In this document: in pieces, positions 7,775 to 16,381 of the stretch
Numbering within the stretch: position 1 is the stretch's first letter
Layout of the letters: each line of letters opens with the position of its first letter
Source of the DNA: Nannocystis pusilla
GTDB taxonomy: Bacteria; Myxococcota_A; Polyangia; Nannocystales; Nannocystaceae
Direction of reading: 5' to 3'
Assembly (NCBI RefSeq): GCF_020073745.1
Contig: NZ_JAIRAU010000011.1
Span: forward strand, 228,298 to 292,297
DNA: 64,000 nucleotides
The notes under the pieces: generated by a model
Database searches by the model: none
Told to the model about the DNA's origin: nothing
What the model saw: only the letters and a program-made list of their open reading frames with translations
Position numbers and translations under genes: made by a program

Positions 7775-9891
7775 CCGCCTTCGACCGGCTCAGCGCCACA
7801 CTCCAGCACCAGATCGTGCACCAACTCGGCTTTCGCCAGCTCCGACCCGTCCAGGACCTGGCGATCGACGCGATCCTGGACGGTCACAATTGCGTGGTGC
7901 TCGCCCCGACCGCCGGCGGCAAGACCGAGGCCGCGTTCTTCCCCGCGCTGTCGGCGATGGACAGCGACGATTGGCGCCCCGTCTCGCTGCTCTACCTGTC
8001 CCCGATCCGTGCTCTCCTCAACAACCAGGAGGCCCGCGTCCAGCGCTATGCCGGGCTCCTCGGCCGGCGCGCCTTCGTGTGGCACGGCGACGTCGGCCCC
8101 GCTCCGCGGCGGCGATTCCTCGCCGACCCCGGCGACGTCCTCCTCACCACCCCCGAATCGATCGAGGCCATGCTGATGAGCCCGCGAATCTCCACCGGCC
8201 GCCTCCTGTCGAGCCTCCGGTGCATCATCATCGACGAGGTCCACGCCTTCGCCGACGACGATCGCGGCGCGCACCTCTCGGCCCTGCTCGAGCGCCTCAC
8301 CCGCCTCGCCGGCCGCGACCTCCAGCGCGTCGGCCTGTCGGCCACCATCGGCAACCCCGACGAGCTCCTCGTCTGGCTGCAAGGCAGCTCGCGCCGGCCC
8401 GCGCAGGTCATCCGCCCGCCCTCGGCCGCCGGCCAGCCGCAGCTCACCCTCGATTACGTCGGCGGCCTGACCAACGCCGCCCACGTGATCGAGCAGCTCC
8501 ACCGAGGCCGCAAGCGCCTCGTGTTCGCCGACTCGCGTCGCACCGTCGAGGAGCTGGCGCAGCACCTCTTGCAGCTCGGGGTCACCGCCCACGTCGCCCA
8601 CGGGTCGCTTTCGGCGGCCGCGCGACGGGAGGCCGAGCGCGCCTTCGAGAGCGCCCAGGACTGCGTCATCGTCGCCACGAGCGCCCTCGAGCTCGGCATC
8701 GACGTCGGCGACCTCGATCACGTGTTGCAGATCGACAGCCCCGCCCGCGTGGCCAGCTTCCTCCAGCGAATGGGCCGCACGGGCCGGCGCGCGGGGACCG
8801 TCGCCAATTGCACCTTCCTGACCACCAGCGAGGCCGCCACCTTGCAAGCCGCCGCCCTGCTCGACCTGCACGCTCGCGGGTGTGTCGAACCGGTGCGGCC
8901 GAGTCGGCGCGCCTTTCACATCCTCGCCCATCAGCTCCTCGCCCTCGCGCTCCAGCTCGGGGGCGCTCCCGCCACCGACCTGCTCGCCTTCCTCGGCCTT
9001 GCCGGTGACGATCCGCGCCGGGTCCCGTACGCCTTCGCCGACATCACCCCCGGCGAGGCCGCCGAGCTCGTCACCACCATGCTCGCGCGCGACATCCTCG
9101 CCGACCACGGCGGTCGCCTGTGGCTCGGACCGCGCGGGGAGCGGCTCTACGGTCGCCGTCACTTCGCCGAGCTGTACGCCGTCTTCAGCACACCGCGCCT
9201 CATCCGCGTCCACGCCCACGATCGCGAACTGGGCACCGTCGATGCCAGATTCCTCGAAACGCTCGGAGAATCGGGCGACCCCGCGACCTTCACACTGAAC
9301 GGCCGCGCCTGGCAAATCACGAGCATCGACTGGTCGCGCGCGATCTGCCGGGTCGTCCCTGCCGATCGCGGCGGTCAAACGCGCTGGAGCGGCAGCCCTC
9401 GCCCATTGTCTGCCGCCCTCTGTCAATCGATGCGGCGGATCCTCTGCGACGACTCGGTGCCTCCGATCTGGTCGACGAGAGCTCGCAAGATCCTGGGAGA
9501 GCAGCGAGCGCTCCACGCATTCCTCCGCGACGAAGACGCGCCACTCCTGCGCGACGGGTCGGAGCTGTGCTGGTGGAACTTCGCCGGAGGCCGCACCAAC
9601 CTCCTCCTCGCGCGGCTCCTCGAGGCGGAGCTCGGCGGCAAGGTGGTCGCTCGCGACGTCTCCCTGAGTTTTCGTCAGGAGGCCGGCGCCAGCGAGGCGG
9701 CCGTCCGCGAGCTGCTGACCCGCTGTACGGCTCAGGGGCGCCCGACCTTTGCGGACGCCCTCCGCTACGCCCCCAGCGCGATGTGCGGCCGGCTCTCCAA
9801 GTTCGAGCCGTGCCTGCCCGAACCGCACCTGACCTCCCTGCAGGCCGAGGCCCTCCTGGCCGACGCCCGGGCGTCCGCGAAAAAATTCTGA
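7771..9891 (+). CDS. brxHI: BREX-associated Lhr-like DEAD/DEAH helicase BrxHI
   Basis: A 706-residue superfamily 2 helicase starting at ATG 7771, overlapping the preceding stop by 4 bases. The Q-motif region RPVQDLAIDAIL precedes Walker A APTAGGKT (Lys51), the Walker B box is DEVH (Asp155), motif III is SATIGN, and motif VI is RMGRTGRRAG. The remaining ~270 residues resemble the winged-helix and Lhr-type C-terminal region. Helicases of this kind (BrxHI) accompany BrxD in type 2 BREX. The gene ends right after six A residues (9880-9885), and an open -1 frame continues for 75 codons beyond the stop. Confidence 0.85.
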   Translation: MTAFDRLSATLQHQIVHQLGFRQLRPVQDLAIDAILDGHNCVVLAPTAGGKTEAAFFPALSAMDSDDWRPVSLLYLSPIRALLNNQEARVQRYAGLLGRRAFVWHGDVGPAPRRRFLADPGDVLLTTPESIEAMLMSPRISTGRLLSSLRCIIIDEVHAFADDDRGAHLSALLERLTRLAGRDLQRVGLSATIGNPDELLVWLQGSSRRPAQVIRPPSAAGQPQLTLDYVGGLTNAAHVIEQLHRGRKRLVFADSRRTVEELAQHLLQLGVTAHVAHGSLSAAARREAERAFESAQDCVIVATSALELGIDVGDLDHVLQIDSPARVASFLQRMGRTGRRAGTVANCTFLTTSEAATLQAAALLDLHARGCVEPVRPSRRAFHILAHQLLALALQLGGAPATDLLAFLGLAGDDPRRVPYAFADITPGEAAELVTTMLARDILADHGGRLWLGPRGERLYGRRHFAELYAVFSTPRLIRVHAHDRELGTVDARFLETLGESGDPATFTLNGRAWQITSIDWSRAICRVVPADRGGQTRWSGSPRPLSAALCQSMRRILCDDSVPPIWSTRARKILGEQRALHAFLRDEDAPLLRDGSELCWWNFAGGRTNLLLARLLEAELGGKVVARDVSLSFRQEAGASEAAVRELLTRCTAQGRPTFADALRYAPSAMCGRLSKFEPCLPEPHLTSLQAEALLADARASAKKF

Positions 9892-10118
9892 GCGACCCCG
9901 CGCGCGAGTGGGTCCTCGGGGCCCAGCCCCGCTCCCACTGCGACGACGCCACCCTCAAGGCCTGGCTCGTGCAGGCCTTCGACGTGCTCGACACCGCGGC
10001 CCTCGCCGGCCGCTGCCAGCACCTGCGGGCCCGCCTGCTCGCGCTGCGGCCCGACTTCGCCGCTCTGTGGCACCACCGGCAGCACCCGCGGCTCCACGCC
10101 CCCCGTTCCGCCTCGTGA
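9888..10118 (+). CDS. Small open frame after brxHI, possible -1 frameshift extension or separate ORF
   Basis: The frame offset -1 from brxHI runs through the brxHI stop and stays open to TGA at 10118. Its translation looks protein-like (residues such as DDATLKAWLVQAFDVLD, then a basic helix) and its third positions are G/C-rich. It has no in-frame ATG, GTG or TTG near the brxHI end, so independent translation would need a CTG start at 9888. The alternative is slippage on the A6 run at 9880-9885, which would add about 76 residues to BrxHI. A sequencing indel in the A-run is a third possibility. Function unknown. Confidence 0.3.
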   Translation: MSDPAREWVLGAQPRSHCDDATLKAWLVQAFDVLDTAALAGRCQHLRARLLALRPDFAALWHHRQHPRLHAPRSAS

Positions 10119-10440
10119 GTCGATGAGGACATGTCCCATCGAACACATCGTCATTGCGCCTGCTCACGCCTATGCGCGGAATCGAACATTCATCGGTGTG
10201 CCTCTCGCCCGCGTCGTGGTGCGGCGAATGCGAGCGCCGCGCGCAACGCCGCACCCGCGCCATCGACGCCTCACGAAGGCGACCCGAGGACCGCAGGATC
10301 GGCGCACCACGTCGACGTTGCGGGTGGCGCCGACCTCGGAGCTCGCCGTGCGAGCGAGCCCGCCGCGGGCACGAGTTCGCGACATGCGAGGGCGGGCCGC
10401 GGCGATGCTCGCGCGCAGGCCGTGTTGTATCTTCCCCCGC
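10119..10440 (+). other. Intergenic region between BREX block and PP2C gene
   Basis: This 322-bp gap holds the repeat at 10127-10150 and otherwise shows no convincing coding frame. Overlapping open frames here lack a coherent protein-like composition. Any promoter for the phosphatase gene must lie here, but no clear -35/-10 pair was recognised. Confidence 0.5.
10127..10150 (+). repeat. 14-bp-period palindromic repeat, BREX operon 3' end
   Basis: GGACATGTCC lies at 10127-10136, 8 bases after the last stop of the BREX strand, followed 14 bp on by AACACATC. Together these 23 bases match 21 of 23 in the repeat at 45594-45616. Confidence 0.65.
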
Positions 10441-11271
10441 GTGCGCACCCGTCATCACGGGGCCACCGACGTCGGGCGGCGTCGGAGCCAGAACGAGGAC
10501 GCCTTCTTTGCCACCGACGAGCTCGGTCTGTTCGTCGTGTGCGACGGCGTCGGCGGGCGCGCGTGCGGCGAGGTCGCCTCGCAGGTGACGGTCGATCTCA
10601 TCCGCGACTGGGTCGACCGCGAGGCCGCGCTGATCCAGGCCGCCGCCGACGAGGCCCGCATGGCGCGGCGCATGGTCGTGCACGGCCACGCGCACGACGG
10701 CCCGCAGATCCGCCTCGGGGCCGACACCGTCGCTCGCCTCGGCGCCCTCGTCCGCGGCGGCCTGCAGAACGCCTGCTACATGGTCCACAGCATGGCCGAG
10801 GTCGACGCGCGTTACTCCGGCATGAGCACCACCGCCTCGGTGGTGCTCGTCGCCGGCGAGCTGGCGATCGTCGGCCAGGTCGGCGATTCGCGGGTCTACC
10901 TCGGGCGCGGCGAAGACGTCCGCCAGCTCACCGAAGATCACACCCTGCTCAACATGCAGGTCAAGCAGGGCCTCGTCGAGGCCGACAAGGTCCGCGGGCG
11001 CAAGAGCTCGATCACCCGCGCGATCGGCCTGCGCGATCACGTCGAGGTCGACATCATGGCCTTCCCGCTGCAGCCCGGCGATCGCCTGCTGCTCTGCTCG
11101 GACGGTCTGCACGAGTACCTCGACCAGGCCGCCGACACCCTGATCGACCTGTTCCGGCTCGACCCGCGCGTCGCGGCCCCGGCGGCGATCCGCTACGCCA
11201 ACCTCTGCGGCGGCAAGGACAACATCACCGCCCTGTTCGTCGAGATCGTCGAGAGCAGCCGCGGCCGTTGA
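10441..11271 (+). CDS. PP2C-family serine/threonine protein phosphatase
   Basis: A 276-residue PPM/PP2C phosphatase using the GTG at 10441; the frame is open further upstream but only the part from here looks like the family. Metal-binding motifs are present in order: RSQNEDA near the N-terminus, VCDGVGG, then GDSRVYLG, EDHTLL, LCSDGLHE and the final GGKDNITAL with its conserved DN. These proteins dephosphorylate Ser/Thr residues with two Mn/Mg ions and usually oppose Hanks-type kinases such as those at 41641 and 52250. It stands alone, with a hairpin terminator 18 bases after its stop. Confidence 0.9.
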   Translation: MRTRHHGATDVGRRRSQNEDAFFATDELGLFVVCDGVGGRACGEVASQVTVDLIRDWVDREAALIQAAADEARMARRMVVHGHAHDGPQIRLGADTVARLGALVRGGLQNACYMVHSMAEVDARYSGMSTTASVVLVAGELAIVGQVGDSRVYLGRGEDVRQLTEDHTLLNMQVKQGLVEADKVRGRKSSITRAIGLRDHVEVDIMAFPLQPGDRLLLCSDGLHEYLDQAADTLIDLFRLDPRVAAPAAIRYANLCGGKDNITALFVEIVESSRGR

Positions 11272-11289
11272 GGCGCCGGCCGCTGCGAG

Positions 11290-11315
11290 ACGGGCTGCCC
11301 CGAGGGACAGCCCGT
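11290..11315 (+). terminator. Hairpin between convergent genes, probable bidirectional terminator
   Basis: ACGGGCTG at 11290-11297 pairs perfectly with CAGCCCGT at 11308-11315 across a 10-base loop. It sits between the PP2C stop (11271) and the stop of the convergent gene (11326). There is no strong T-tract, as is common in GC-rich bacteria. Confidence 0.6.
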
Positions 11316-11325
11316 CATTGACCGC

Positions 11326-12687
11326 TCACGGCCCGACGTGCCTCACCTCGCCGGCGATGACCTGGCCGACCCACTCCGACACCTGCACGCCGTCGACCGC
11401 GGTCGTCCAGAACGTCGGCGAGCGCAGCACCGTGTGGCCCAGGCCGAAGTTGTAGAGCACCTGCGTCTGGCCGACGTAGTACGTCGAAGCCGTGCTCTCG
11501 TGGTCGGCGCGCAGCGACAGCAGCCCGTCCTCGTAGACGTCGGCCGGGACGATGAGCGGCACCCCGCCGCAATTGTCGTGTTCGCCGTTGCCCCAGCCGA
11601 ACGACATGAACGCGCGGATGATCGTGTCGGCGGTGTTGGAGAACAGGCCGAAGCGGATGTCGGGGTGCTTCTTGAGCGTGTGCGCGAGCACCCCGGTGGC
11701 GAAGTCGTCGGGGTCGGAGCAGTCGCCGCCGCACTCGGCGAGGATCGTCTGATCGAGGCCCCAGACCGCGCGGAACGTCTGCTGCAGGCACGGTGGGATG
11801 ACCTGATTGCCGACCGGCGGCCCCGAGTCGTCGATCACGATCATCTGCGGCCCGGGGCCGAACGCCTCGGCCACCTGCACCGCGTTGAGCCCGGCCCCGA
11901 AGCCCCCGGCGCTGATCCCCGTCAGCAGCACGTTCTCGGCGTCGGCGAAGGTCGGCACCCACTGCTGCAGGTACTTCGTGATGTTGGTGTAGCCGCGGAA
12001 GTGCCGGACCTGGCCGCCGAGCATCGTGTCCTTGTCGCCGCCGTGGATGTCGCCCGTGCAGTACGGCACGTAGATCATGCTCCAGTCGGCGACCGGGTTG
12101 CCCGGGTTCGCGCGGTTGAAGATCCCGTCAGGCGGGGGGATGAACGGGATGTTGAACGCGCTGAAGTCACACGCGTCGTTGAAGCAGGCCCCGCCGCCCT
12201 CGAGGTAGATCATCACGTTCTTCGAGTCGGGGTTCAGGCTGATGCCGAAGCCCGCCGTGTCGCCGTTCATGCACCGGGTGCCCGGCACGGGGACGTACTT
12301 CCATTCGAGCGGCGGCACGTCGAGCGCGGGCACCTCGGTGCAATCGGCCAGGCAGCCGTCGAACTCGTCGTCGTTGCCGTCGTCGCACGCCTCGCCCGGC
12401 TCGACCGTACCGTTGCCGCAGCCCGGCGGCGGCGGCTCGATCGCCCCCGTGCTGCTCGAGTTCGAGTCCTGGCCGTGCGAACCGCTGCCGTCCTCCTCGG
12501 TCGTCGCGCCCTCGGTCGGCACCTGCCCGCTCGCCTCGCCGCTGCTGCCCGTGCTCGTGCTCGTGGCCGCCGTGTCGGAGTCCGACGAGCTCGCGCCGGG
12601 CGTCCCCGACGGATCTCCACAGCCGTGAACGACGAGGATGGTCGCCCCGCACAGCACGCGCGCGACCGGGGATGCGAGCCTTGTCAT
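11326..12687 (-). CDS. Secreted pectinacetylesterase-family lipoprotein
   Basis: A 453-residue protein on the minus strand, starting at ATG 12687 with AGGAG five bases upstream. The N-terminus is a signal peptide ending at a lipobox-like cysteine (about residue 23, VVHGC), then a Ser/Thr/Gly linker, then a myxococcal Cys-rich repeat (CGNGTVEPGEACDDGN). From about residue 110 it matches the pectinacetylesterase/Notum fold: an IYLEGGGACF oxyanion segment and the nucleophile motif TGISAGGFGA, followed by IDDSGPP. Substrate is unknown; these hydrolases remove acyl groups from polysaccharides or other esters. It is probably exported to the cell surface. Confidence 0.85.
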   Translation of the reverse strand: MTRLASPVARVLCGATILVVHGCGDPSGTPGASSSDSDTAATSTSTGSSGEASGQVPTEGATTEEDGSGSHGQDSNSSSTGAIEPPPPGCGNGTVEPGEACDDGNDDEFDGCLADCTEVPALDVPPLEWKYVPVPGTRCMNGDTAGFGISLNPDSKNVMIYLEGGGACFNDACDFSAFNIPFIPPPDGIFNRANPGNPVADWSMIYVPYCTGDIHGGDKDTMLGGQVRHFRGYTNITKYLQQWVPTFADAENVLLTGISAGGFGAGLNAVQVAEAFGPGPQMIVIDDSGPPVGNQVIPPCLQQTFRAVWGLDQTILAECGGDCSDPDDFATGVLAHTLKKHPDIRFGLFSNTADTIIRAFMSFGWGNGEHDNCGGVPLIVPADVYEDGLLSLRADHESTASTYYVGQTQVLYNFGLGHTVLRSPTFWTTAVDGVQVSEWVGQVIAGEVRHVGP

Positions 12688-12818
12688 GTCGAACTCTCCT
12701 GGGCAGCCGGTTGACTGGTCACGACAGACCATCGTCCGCCCGCCGCGAGATTTCAAGGCGCGTCCGGCTCCTCCGCAAATGTCGGCACCCCCGGCGGCCG
12801 GGACCGGGCCTCCGCACG

Positions 12819-12853
12819 ATAGATGTCTCTTGGGACATGTCCTCGGGGACTCG
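12819..12853 (-). repeat. 14-bp-period palindromic repeat
   Basis: Cores lie at 12822 (GATG), 12836 (CATG in GGGACATGTCC) and 12850 (CTCG), 14 bp apart. The array lies 53 bases beyond the stop of the minus-strand propeller gene. Confidence 0.6.
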
Positions 12854-12905
12854 CCACGAGGCCGGCGAGGCGCCGCGGCCCCGTGGTCGCGCCGCCACAA
12901 CGGAT

Positions 12906-14384
12906 CTACGGGCTGAGGCGTGCGACCCACACGTCGCGACCGTCGACGCCCCCGTCGACCCCGCCGGCCGCGACCAGCGTGCCGTCGGGCGCCTGCCGCA
13001 GGCACCGCGCGTGACTGCTCCCCGCGCCGGCCCCGGCGATCGGCGTCGACCAGCGCGGCGTCCCGTCGGGCGCGAGGCGGCGCAGCCACGGCTCGCGCTG
13101 ACCGGCGACGATCGTCGCGCCCGCGAACAGGAGGTCGCCGTCGTCGGCGCGGCTCAGCCCGTAGCACAGCGCGCCCGCGGCCTCGGGGCCCGCCTCGACC
13201 TCGGTCCACACCGTCAGGCCGTCGACGTCGTAGCGGCGGACGAAGCTCTTCCACGGCACGCTCTCGGCCGTCTCGTAACCGCACACGACCACCCCGCCGT
13301 CGTCCATCGCCACCACGCCGTGCAGATAATCGGCCTTGCTGTCGGCCCCGTTGTACAGGCGCGACCACAGCAGGTTGCCATCGGCGTCGTAGCGGGCGAT
13401 CCACACGTTGTTGCTCTCGCCGGGCGCCGCCTCGTAGCCGGCGGCGTAGATGTAGCCGTCCTCGGTCACCGCGACCGCCTGCGTCGCGTCGTTGCTGCCG
13501 GCCGCCCCGTTGTAGGTCCGCGTCCACGACACGTCGCCGTTCGGCGCGTACTTGCGCAGCCACGTGTCGTTGCCCGCGTCGACCACCGCCGTCGACCCAC
13601 CGACCAGCAGCCCGCCGTCGGGCGTGAGCACCGCCCCGCTGGCGACGTCGTTCAGCATCGCCGCGCCGGCGAACGTGCGCGTCCACAGCGGGCTGCCGTC
13701 GGCCGCGTGCTTGCGCACCACCACGTCGTTGCCCTCCATCGGCTCCTGGGCCAGGCCCGCGACGTAGACCGTCTCGGCGGCGTCGACCACGATCGCCCGC
13801 CCCTGATCGGCGAGCATCGCCGAGCCGGCGTAGCTCTGCGTCCACAGCTCCGCGCCGTCGGCCGCGTACTTGCGGATCCACCAATCGGTGTCGTCGGCGC
13901 CGACACCGACGAAGCCGATCACGTAGATCGAGTTGTTGCCGTCGACCGCACAGCCGAGCGCCTCGTCGGCGAGGCCGAGCATGCCGCCGTGCGTGGCCGA
14001 CCACAGCACCTCGGCGGCCGGGTGACAGTCGGCGTTGCAGCCGTCGCCGTCGACGAGGTTGCCGTCGTCGCACAGCTCGGGCGCCTGCACAACGCCGTCG
14101 CCGCAGCCCGCGACGGGCCCGGTCGTGTCGGCGGTCTCGCTGTCCGGACCGGTCAGCGCCCCGCTCGTCGTCGTCGTGTCCGTCGAGGTCGTCGCGTCGC
14201 CCGGGCCGGTCGACGGCGCCCCGGTGCTCGTCGTGCCCGTCGGCTCGCCCGTCGTCGCCCCGTCGCCCGTCTCGCCCGTCGTCGTCGCCTCCGACGGCAA
14301 CGTGCCCTCGTCGTCACGGCCCTGCCCGCTCGCACACGCGCCCACGAGCACGAGCGCGACGAGCCCCCCCTTCGTCCCCGGCAT
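12906..14384 (-). CDS. Beta-propeller lipoprotein with myxococcal Cys-rich repeat
   Basis: 492 residues from ATG 14384; an upstream ATG at 14441 would add 19 residues without a signal sequence. The N-terminus MPGTKGGLVALVLVGAC is a lipoprotein signal, followed by a ~75-residue Thr/Gly/Ser linker, then one Cys-rich repeat with CDDGNLVDGDGCNADC. The rest consists of about seven repeats of 50-55 residues with recurring WIRKYAADG, WTRTY and YVAGL-type blades, as in SBBP/PQQ-like beta-propellers. Probably a surface binding protein; ligand unknown. Same strand and style as the neighbouring esterase, but separated by 218 bases. Confidence 0.82.
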   Translation of the reverse strand: MPGTKGGLVALVLVGACASGQGRDDEGTLPSEATTTGETGDGATTGEPTGTTSTGAPSTGPGDATTSTDTTTTSGALTGPDSETADTTGPVAGCGDGVVQAPELCDDGNLVDGDGCNADCHPAAEVLWSATHGGMLGLADEALGCAVDGNNSIYVIGFVGVGADDTDWWIRKYAADGAELWTQSYAGSAMLADQGRAIVVDAAETVYVAGLAQEPMEGNDVVVRKHAADGSPLWTRTFAGAAMLNDVASGAVLTPDGGLLVGGSTAVVDAGNDTWLRKYAPNGDVSWTRTYNGAAGSNDATQAVAVTEDGYIYAAGYEAAPGESNNVWIARYDADGNLLWSRLYNGADSKADYLHGVVAMDDGGVVVCGYETAESVPWKSFVRRYDVDGLTVWTEVEAGPEAAGALCYGLSRADDGDLLFAGATIVAGQREPWLRRLAPDGTPRWSTPIAGAGAGSSHARCLRQAPDGTLVAAGGVDGGVDGRDVWVARLSP

Positions 14385-14463
14385 GGCCCATCCTACCGCG
14401 CACCGCCGGTCGATCGCACCGGGCGCGCATGTGCAGGCCACCCGAAGCGATGGGGCCGCGCCC

Positions 14464-14622
14464 GAGGCCGGCGCGCGGCCTCTCGCCGTCCCGCACGCGC
14501 CTTCTTAAAATTCGTCGAGGCCGGCGCCCGACCTCTCGCCGTCGCGCACGCGACTCCACGGAAGTCGTCGAGGCCGGCGCCCGACCTCTCGCCGTCGCGC
14601 AGCCACGACGCCATGGAAATCG
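14464..14622 (+). repeat. Tandem repeat, three units of 53 bp
   Basis: Units start with GAGGCCGGCGC at 14464, 14517 and 14570, exactly 53 bp apart. Each continues with a CTCTCGCCGTC block and ends near GTCGTC. Units 2 and 3 are the most alike; a degenerate fourth start (CGCCGTCGCG) follows. Confidence 0.75.
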
Positions 14623-14816
14623 CCGTCGCGCCTCGCCAGCCTGGCCGCGTGCCTCGCCGATGTCGCCACTCGGCGCGGGCGGCCCCTCGCCGCCGTTCAC
14701 CCACACGTCATCGCGGACCTCGCCGAGGCCGCCGCCGTCGCACGCATCCGCGAACTCGCCTGCGCGATCGAGACCGCCCCTGCCTCGACCTCCTCCACGG
14801 GCGCGCACCCGCGATC

Positions 14817-14851
14817 ACATGCCTGGACCGACATGTTTTTAAGGACATGCT
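14817..14851 (-). repeat. 14-bp-period palindromic repeat
   Basis: CATG cores lie at 14818, 14832 and 14846, exactly 14 bp apart, within ACATG or GACATG contexts. The array is 83 bases downstream of the stop of the minus-strand gene ending at 14934. Confidence 0.65.
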
Positions 14852-14933
14852 GTTTCGTACCGCGACCGCACTCCGACCATTGCGACCGACCACGCGTCGA
14901 ACCGGCAGTCTTGCGATTCGCCGGTCACCTGTA

Positions 14934-15416
14934 TCATTTTGATACACCACGCCGCTTCAGCCGCGCGATCAGATAGAGCACGACCGCGAGGTTCAGCGCC
15001 AGCGCCGACACGCCCGGCGCGCTCGGGTAGCGCAGCAGGTGATGCGCCTCGAGCGGGACGAACGACAGCGTCGTCACCACCGTGATGTACTCGGCCCAGC
15101 GGCGCGCGCGCCACAGCCCCACGCCCTCGACCGCGAACACCGTCGCGTAGACGAACGACGCCGCAGCGAGCGCCGCCAGGCGCGAGGGGGCGACGTCGTC
15201 GAGCCGCCCGAGCAGATCCTGGGCGGCCACCCGCTCCGAGCGCAGCGACAGCGCCGCGACCCATTCCTGGGCCTGCTCGGCCACCTCCGGCCGCAGCAGC
15301 TCGCGCGCGCCGAGGCCGACGGTCACGAGCAGGGCCGTCTTGAAGAACTTGAACAGCGCGATCGCCCGCAGCATGCGGTCGTGGGCGCCGTGCTTCGGCC
15401 GGCTCGCCGCGGTCAT
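14934..15416 (-). CDS. DUF2127 family membrane protein
   Basis: A 160-residue integral membrane protein. Hydrophobic segments lie at about residues 15-40 (IALFKFFKTALLVTVGLGA), 85-105 and 135-155, with a short basic C-terminus. The order of segments, the LFKFFKTALL start and the later LWRARRWAEYITVV motif fit the uncharacterised DUF2127 family. A second in-frame ATG fifteen codons in (MLRAIALF) could also be the start. No partner gene is evident, and the upstream gene is divergent. Function unknown. Confidence 0.75.
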   Translation of the reverse strand: MTAASRPKHGAHDRMLRAIALFKFFKTALLVTVGLGARELLRPEVAEQAQEWVAALSLRSERVAAQDLLGRLDDVAPSRLAALAAASFVYATVFAVEGVGLWRARRWAEYITVVTTLSFVPLEAHHLLRYPSAPGVSALALNLAVVLYLIARLKRRGVSK

Positions 15417-15579
15417 CGTCCGCGAGCTTATGGCACGGGGCGCCGCGCCGCCGCGCTCCGCCGCACCGCCCCACCGGCCGCGCCCGCCCGCACATGCGCC
15501 GGATCACGCCGCCCCCGCCCCCACGCGCCGCCCCCGCCGCTCTTGCCCTCCGCCGCCCCCGCCTCATGTTGATCGGGCA

Positions 15580-16272
15580 ATGTGGGCCTTCGATCCACAA
15601 TACATGCTCTACATGGTACCCGGCCTGCTCCTGTCGCTGCTGGCCTCGTGGTACGTCAATTCCACTTTCCGCCGCTACTCGCAGGTCCCGCTGCAGGGCG
15701 GCCGGGGCGTCACGGGCGCGCAGGCGGCCGCCGCCGTGCTGGCGCAGGCCGGCGTCCGCGACGTCCGCATCGAGCCGATCGGCGGCGCGCTGTCCGATCA
15801 TTACGACCCGGCGCACAAGGTCCTGCGCCTGTCGCCCGAGGTCTACGCCGGCCGCTCGGTCAGCGCCGCCGGCGTGGCCGCGCACGAGGCCGGGCACGCC
15901 ATTCAGCACGCCGAGGGCTACGGGCTCATGCGCGTGCGCCAGGCCCTGGTGCTGCCGGCGCGGATCGGCTCGCAGCTGTCGTACATCGTCATCATCGCCG
16001 GCCTCGCGCTGCACATGCTCGGCCTGGCGTGGTTCGGCGTGTTCCTGTTCGCCGGCATCTTCCTGTTCGAGCTCGTCACCCTGCCCGTCGAGCTCGACGC
16101 CTCGGCCCGGGCGCGCCGGCGGCTGATGGCCGCCGGCCTGGTCAGCCGCGCCGACGACGAGGGCGTGAAGAAGGTGCTCGGCGCCGCCGCGCTCACCTAC
16201 GTGGCCGCCCTGGTCGCCACCGCGCTGCAGATGCTGTACTTCGTCACTCGCGTCCGCGAAGCCGACCGCTGA
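15580..16272 (+). CDS. Membrane zinc metallopeptidase, YugP/DUF232 family
   Basis: A 230-residue membrane protein starting at ATG 15580. A TM helix near residues 8-25 is followed by a soluble catalytic part with the zinc motif HEAGH (His102-His106), then three hydrophobic segments (about 130-150, 155-175, 205-225). The GGRGVTGAQAAAAVL and LSDHYDPAHKVLRLS blocks before the HEAGH motif are characteristic of this family. The homologue in Bacillus is YugP; substrates are not known to me. It is transcribed divergently from the DUF2127 gene, with 163 bases between them. Confidence 0.88.
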   Translation: MWAFDPQYMLYMVPGLLLSLLASWYVNSTFRRYSQVPLQGGRGVTGAQAAAAVLAQAGVRDVRIEPIGGALSDHYDPAHKVLRLSPEVYAGRSVSAAGVAAHEAGHAIQHAEGYGLMRVRQALVLPARIGSQLSYIVIIAGLALHMLGLAWFGVFLFAGIFLFELVTLPVELDASARARRRLMAAGLVSRADDEGVKKVLGAAALTYVAALVATALQMLYFVTRVREADR

Positions 16273-16381
16273 GCCGCGACCCGAATCAGCAGACCCGGCC
16301 GCCGCGGCGGATTTCGCGGTGGAGACAATCCTGGCGCGCCGCCGCCGGCGATGCGACGCTTGCCATTGCGAGGCGGCCCTC

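Larger units (their letters stand above)
14385..14933 (-). other. Intergenic region with tandem repeats and palindromic repeat array
   Basis: No supported gene in these 549 bases. The region holds three 53-bp tandem repeats (14464-14622) and a 14-bp-period array (14817-14851). Open frames across it are produced by the repeats and have low-complexity Arg/Ala/Pro translations. Confidence 0.6.
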
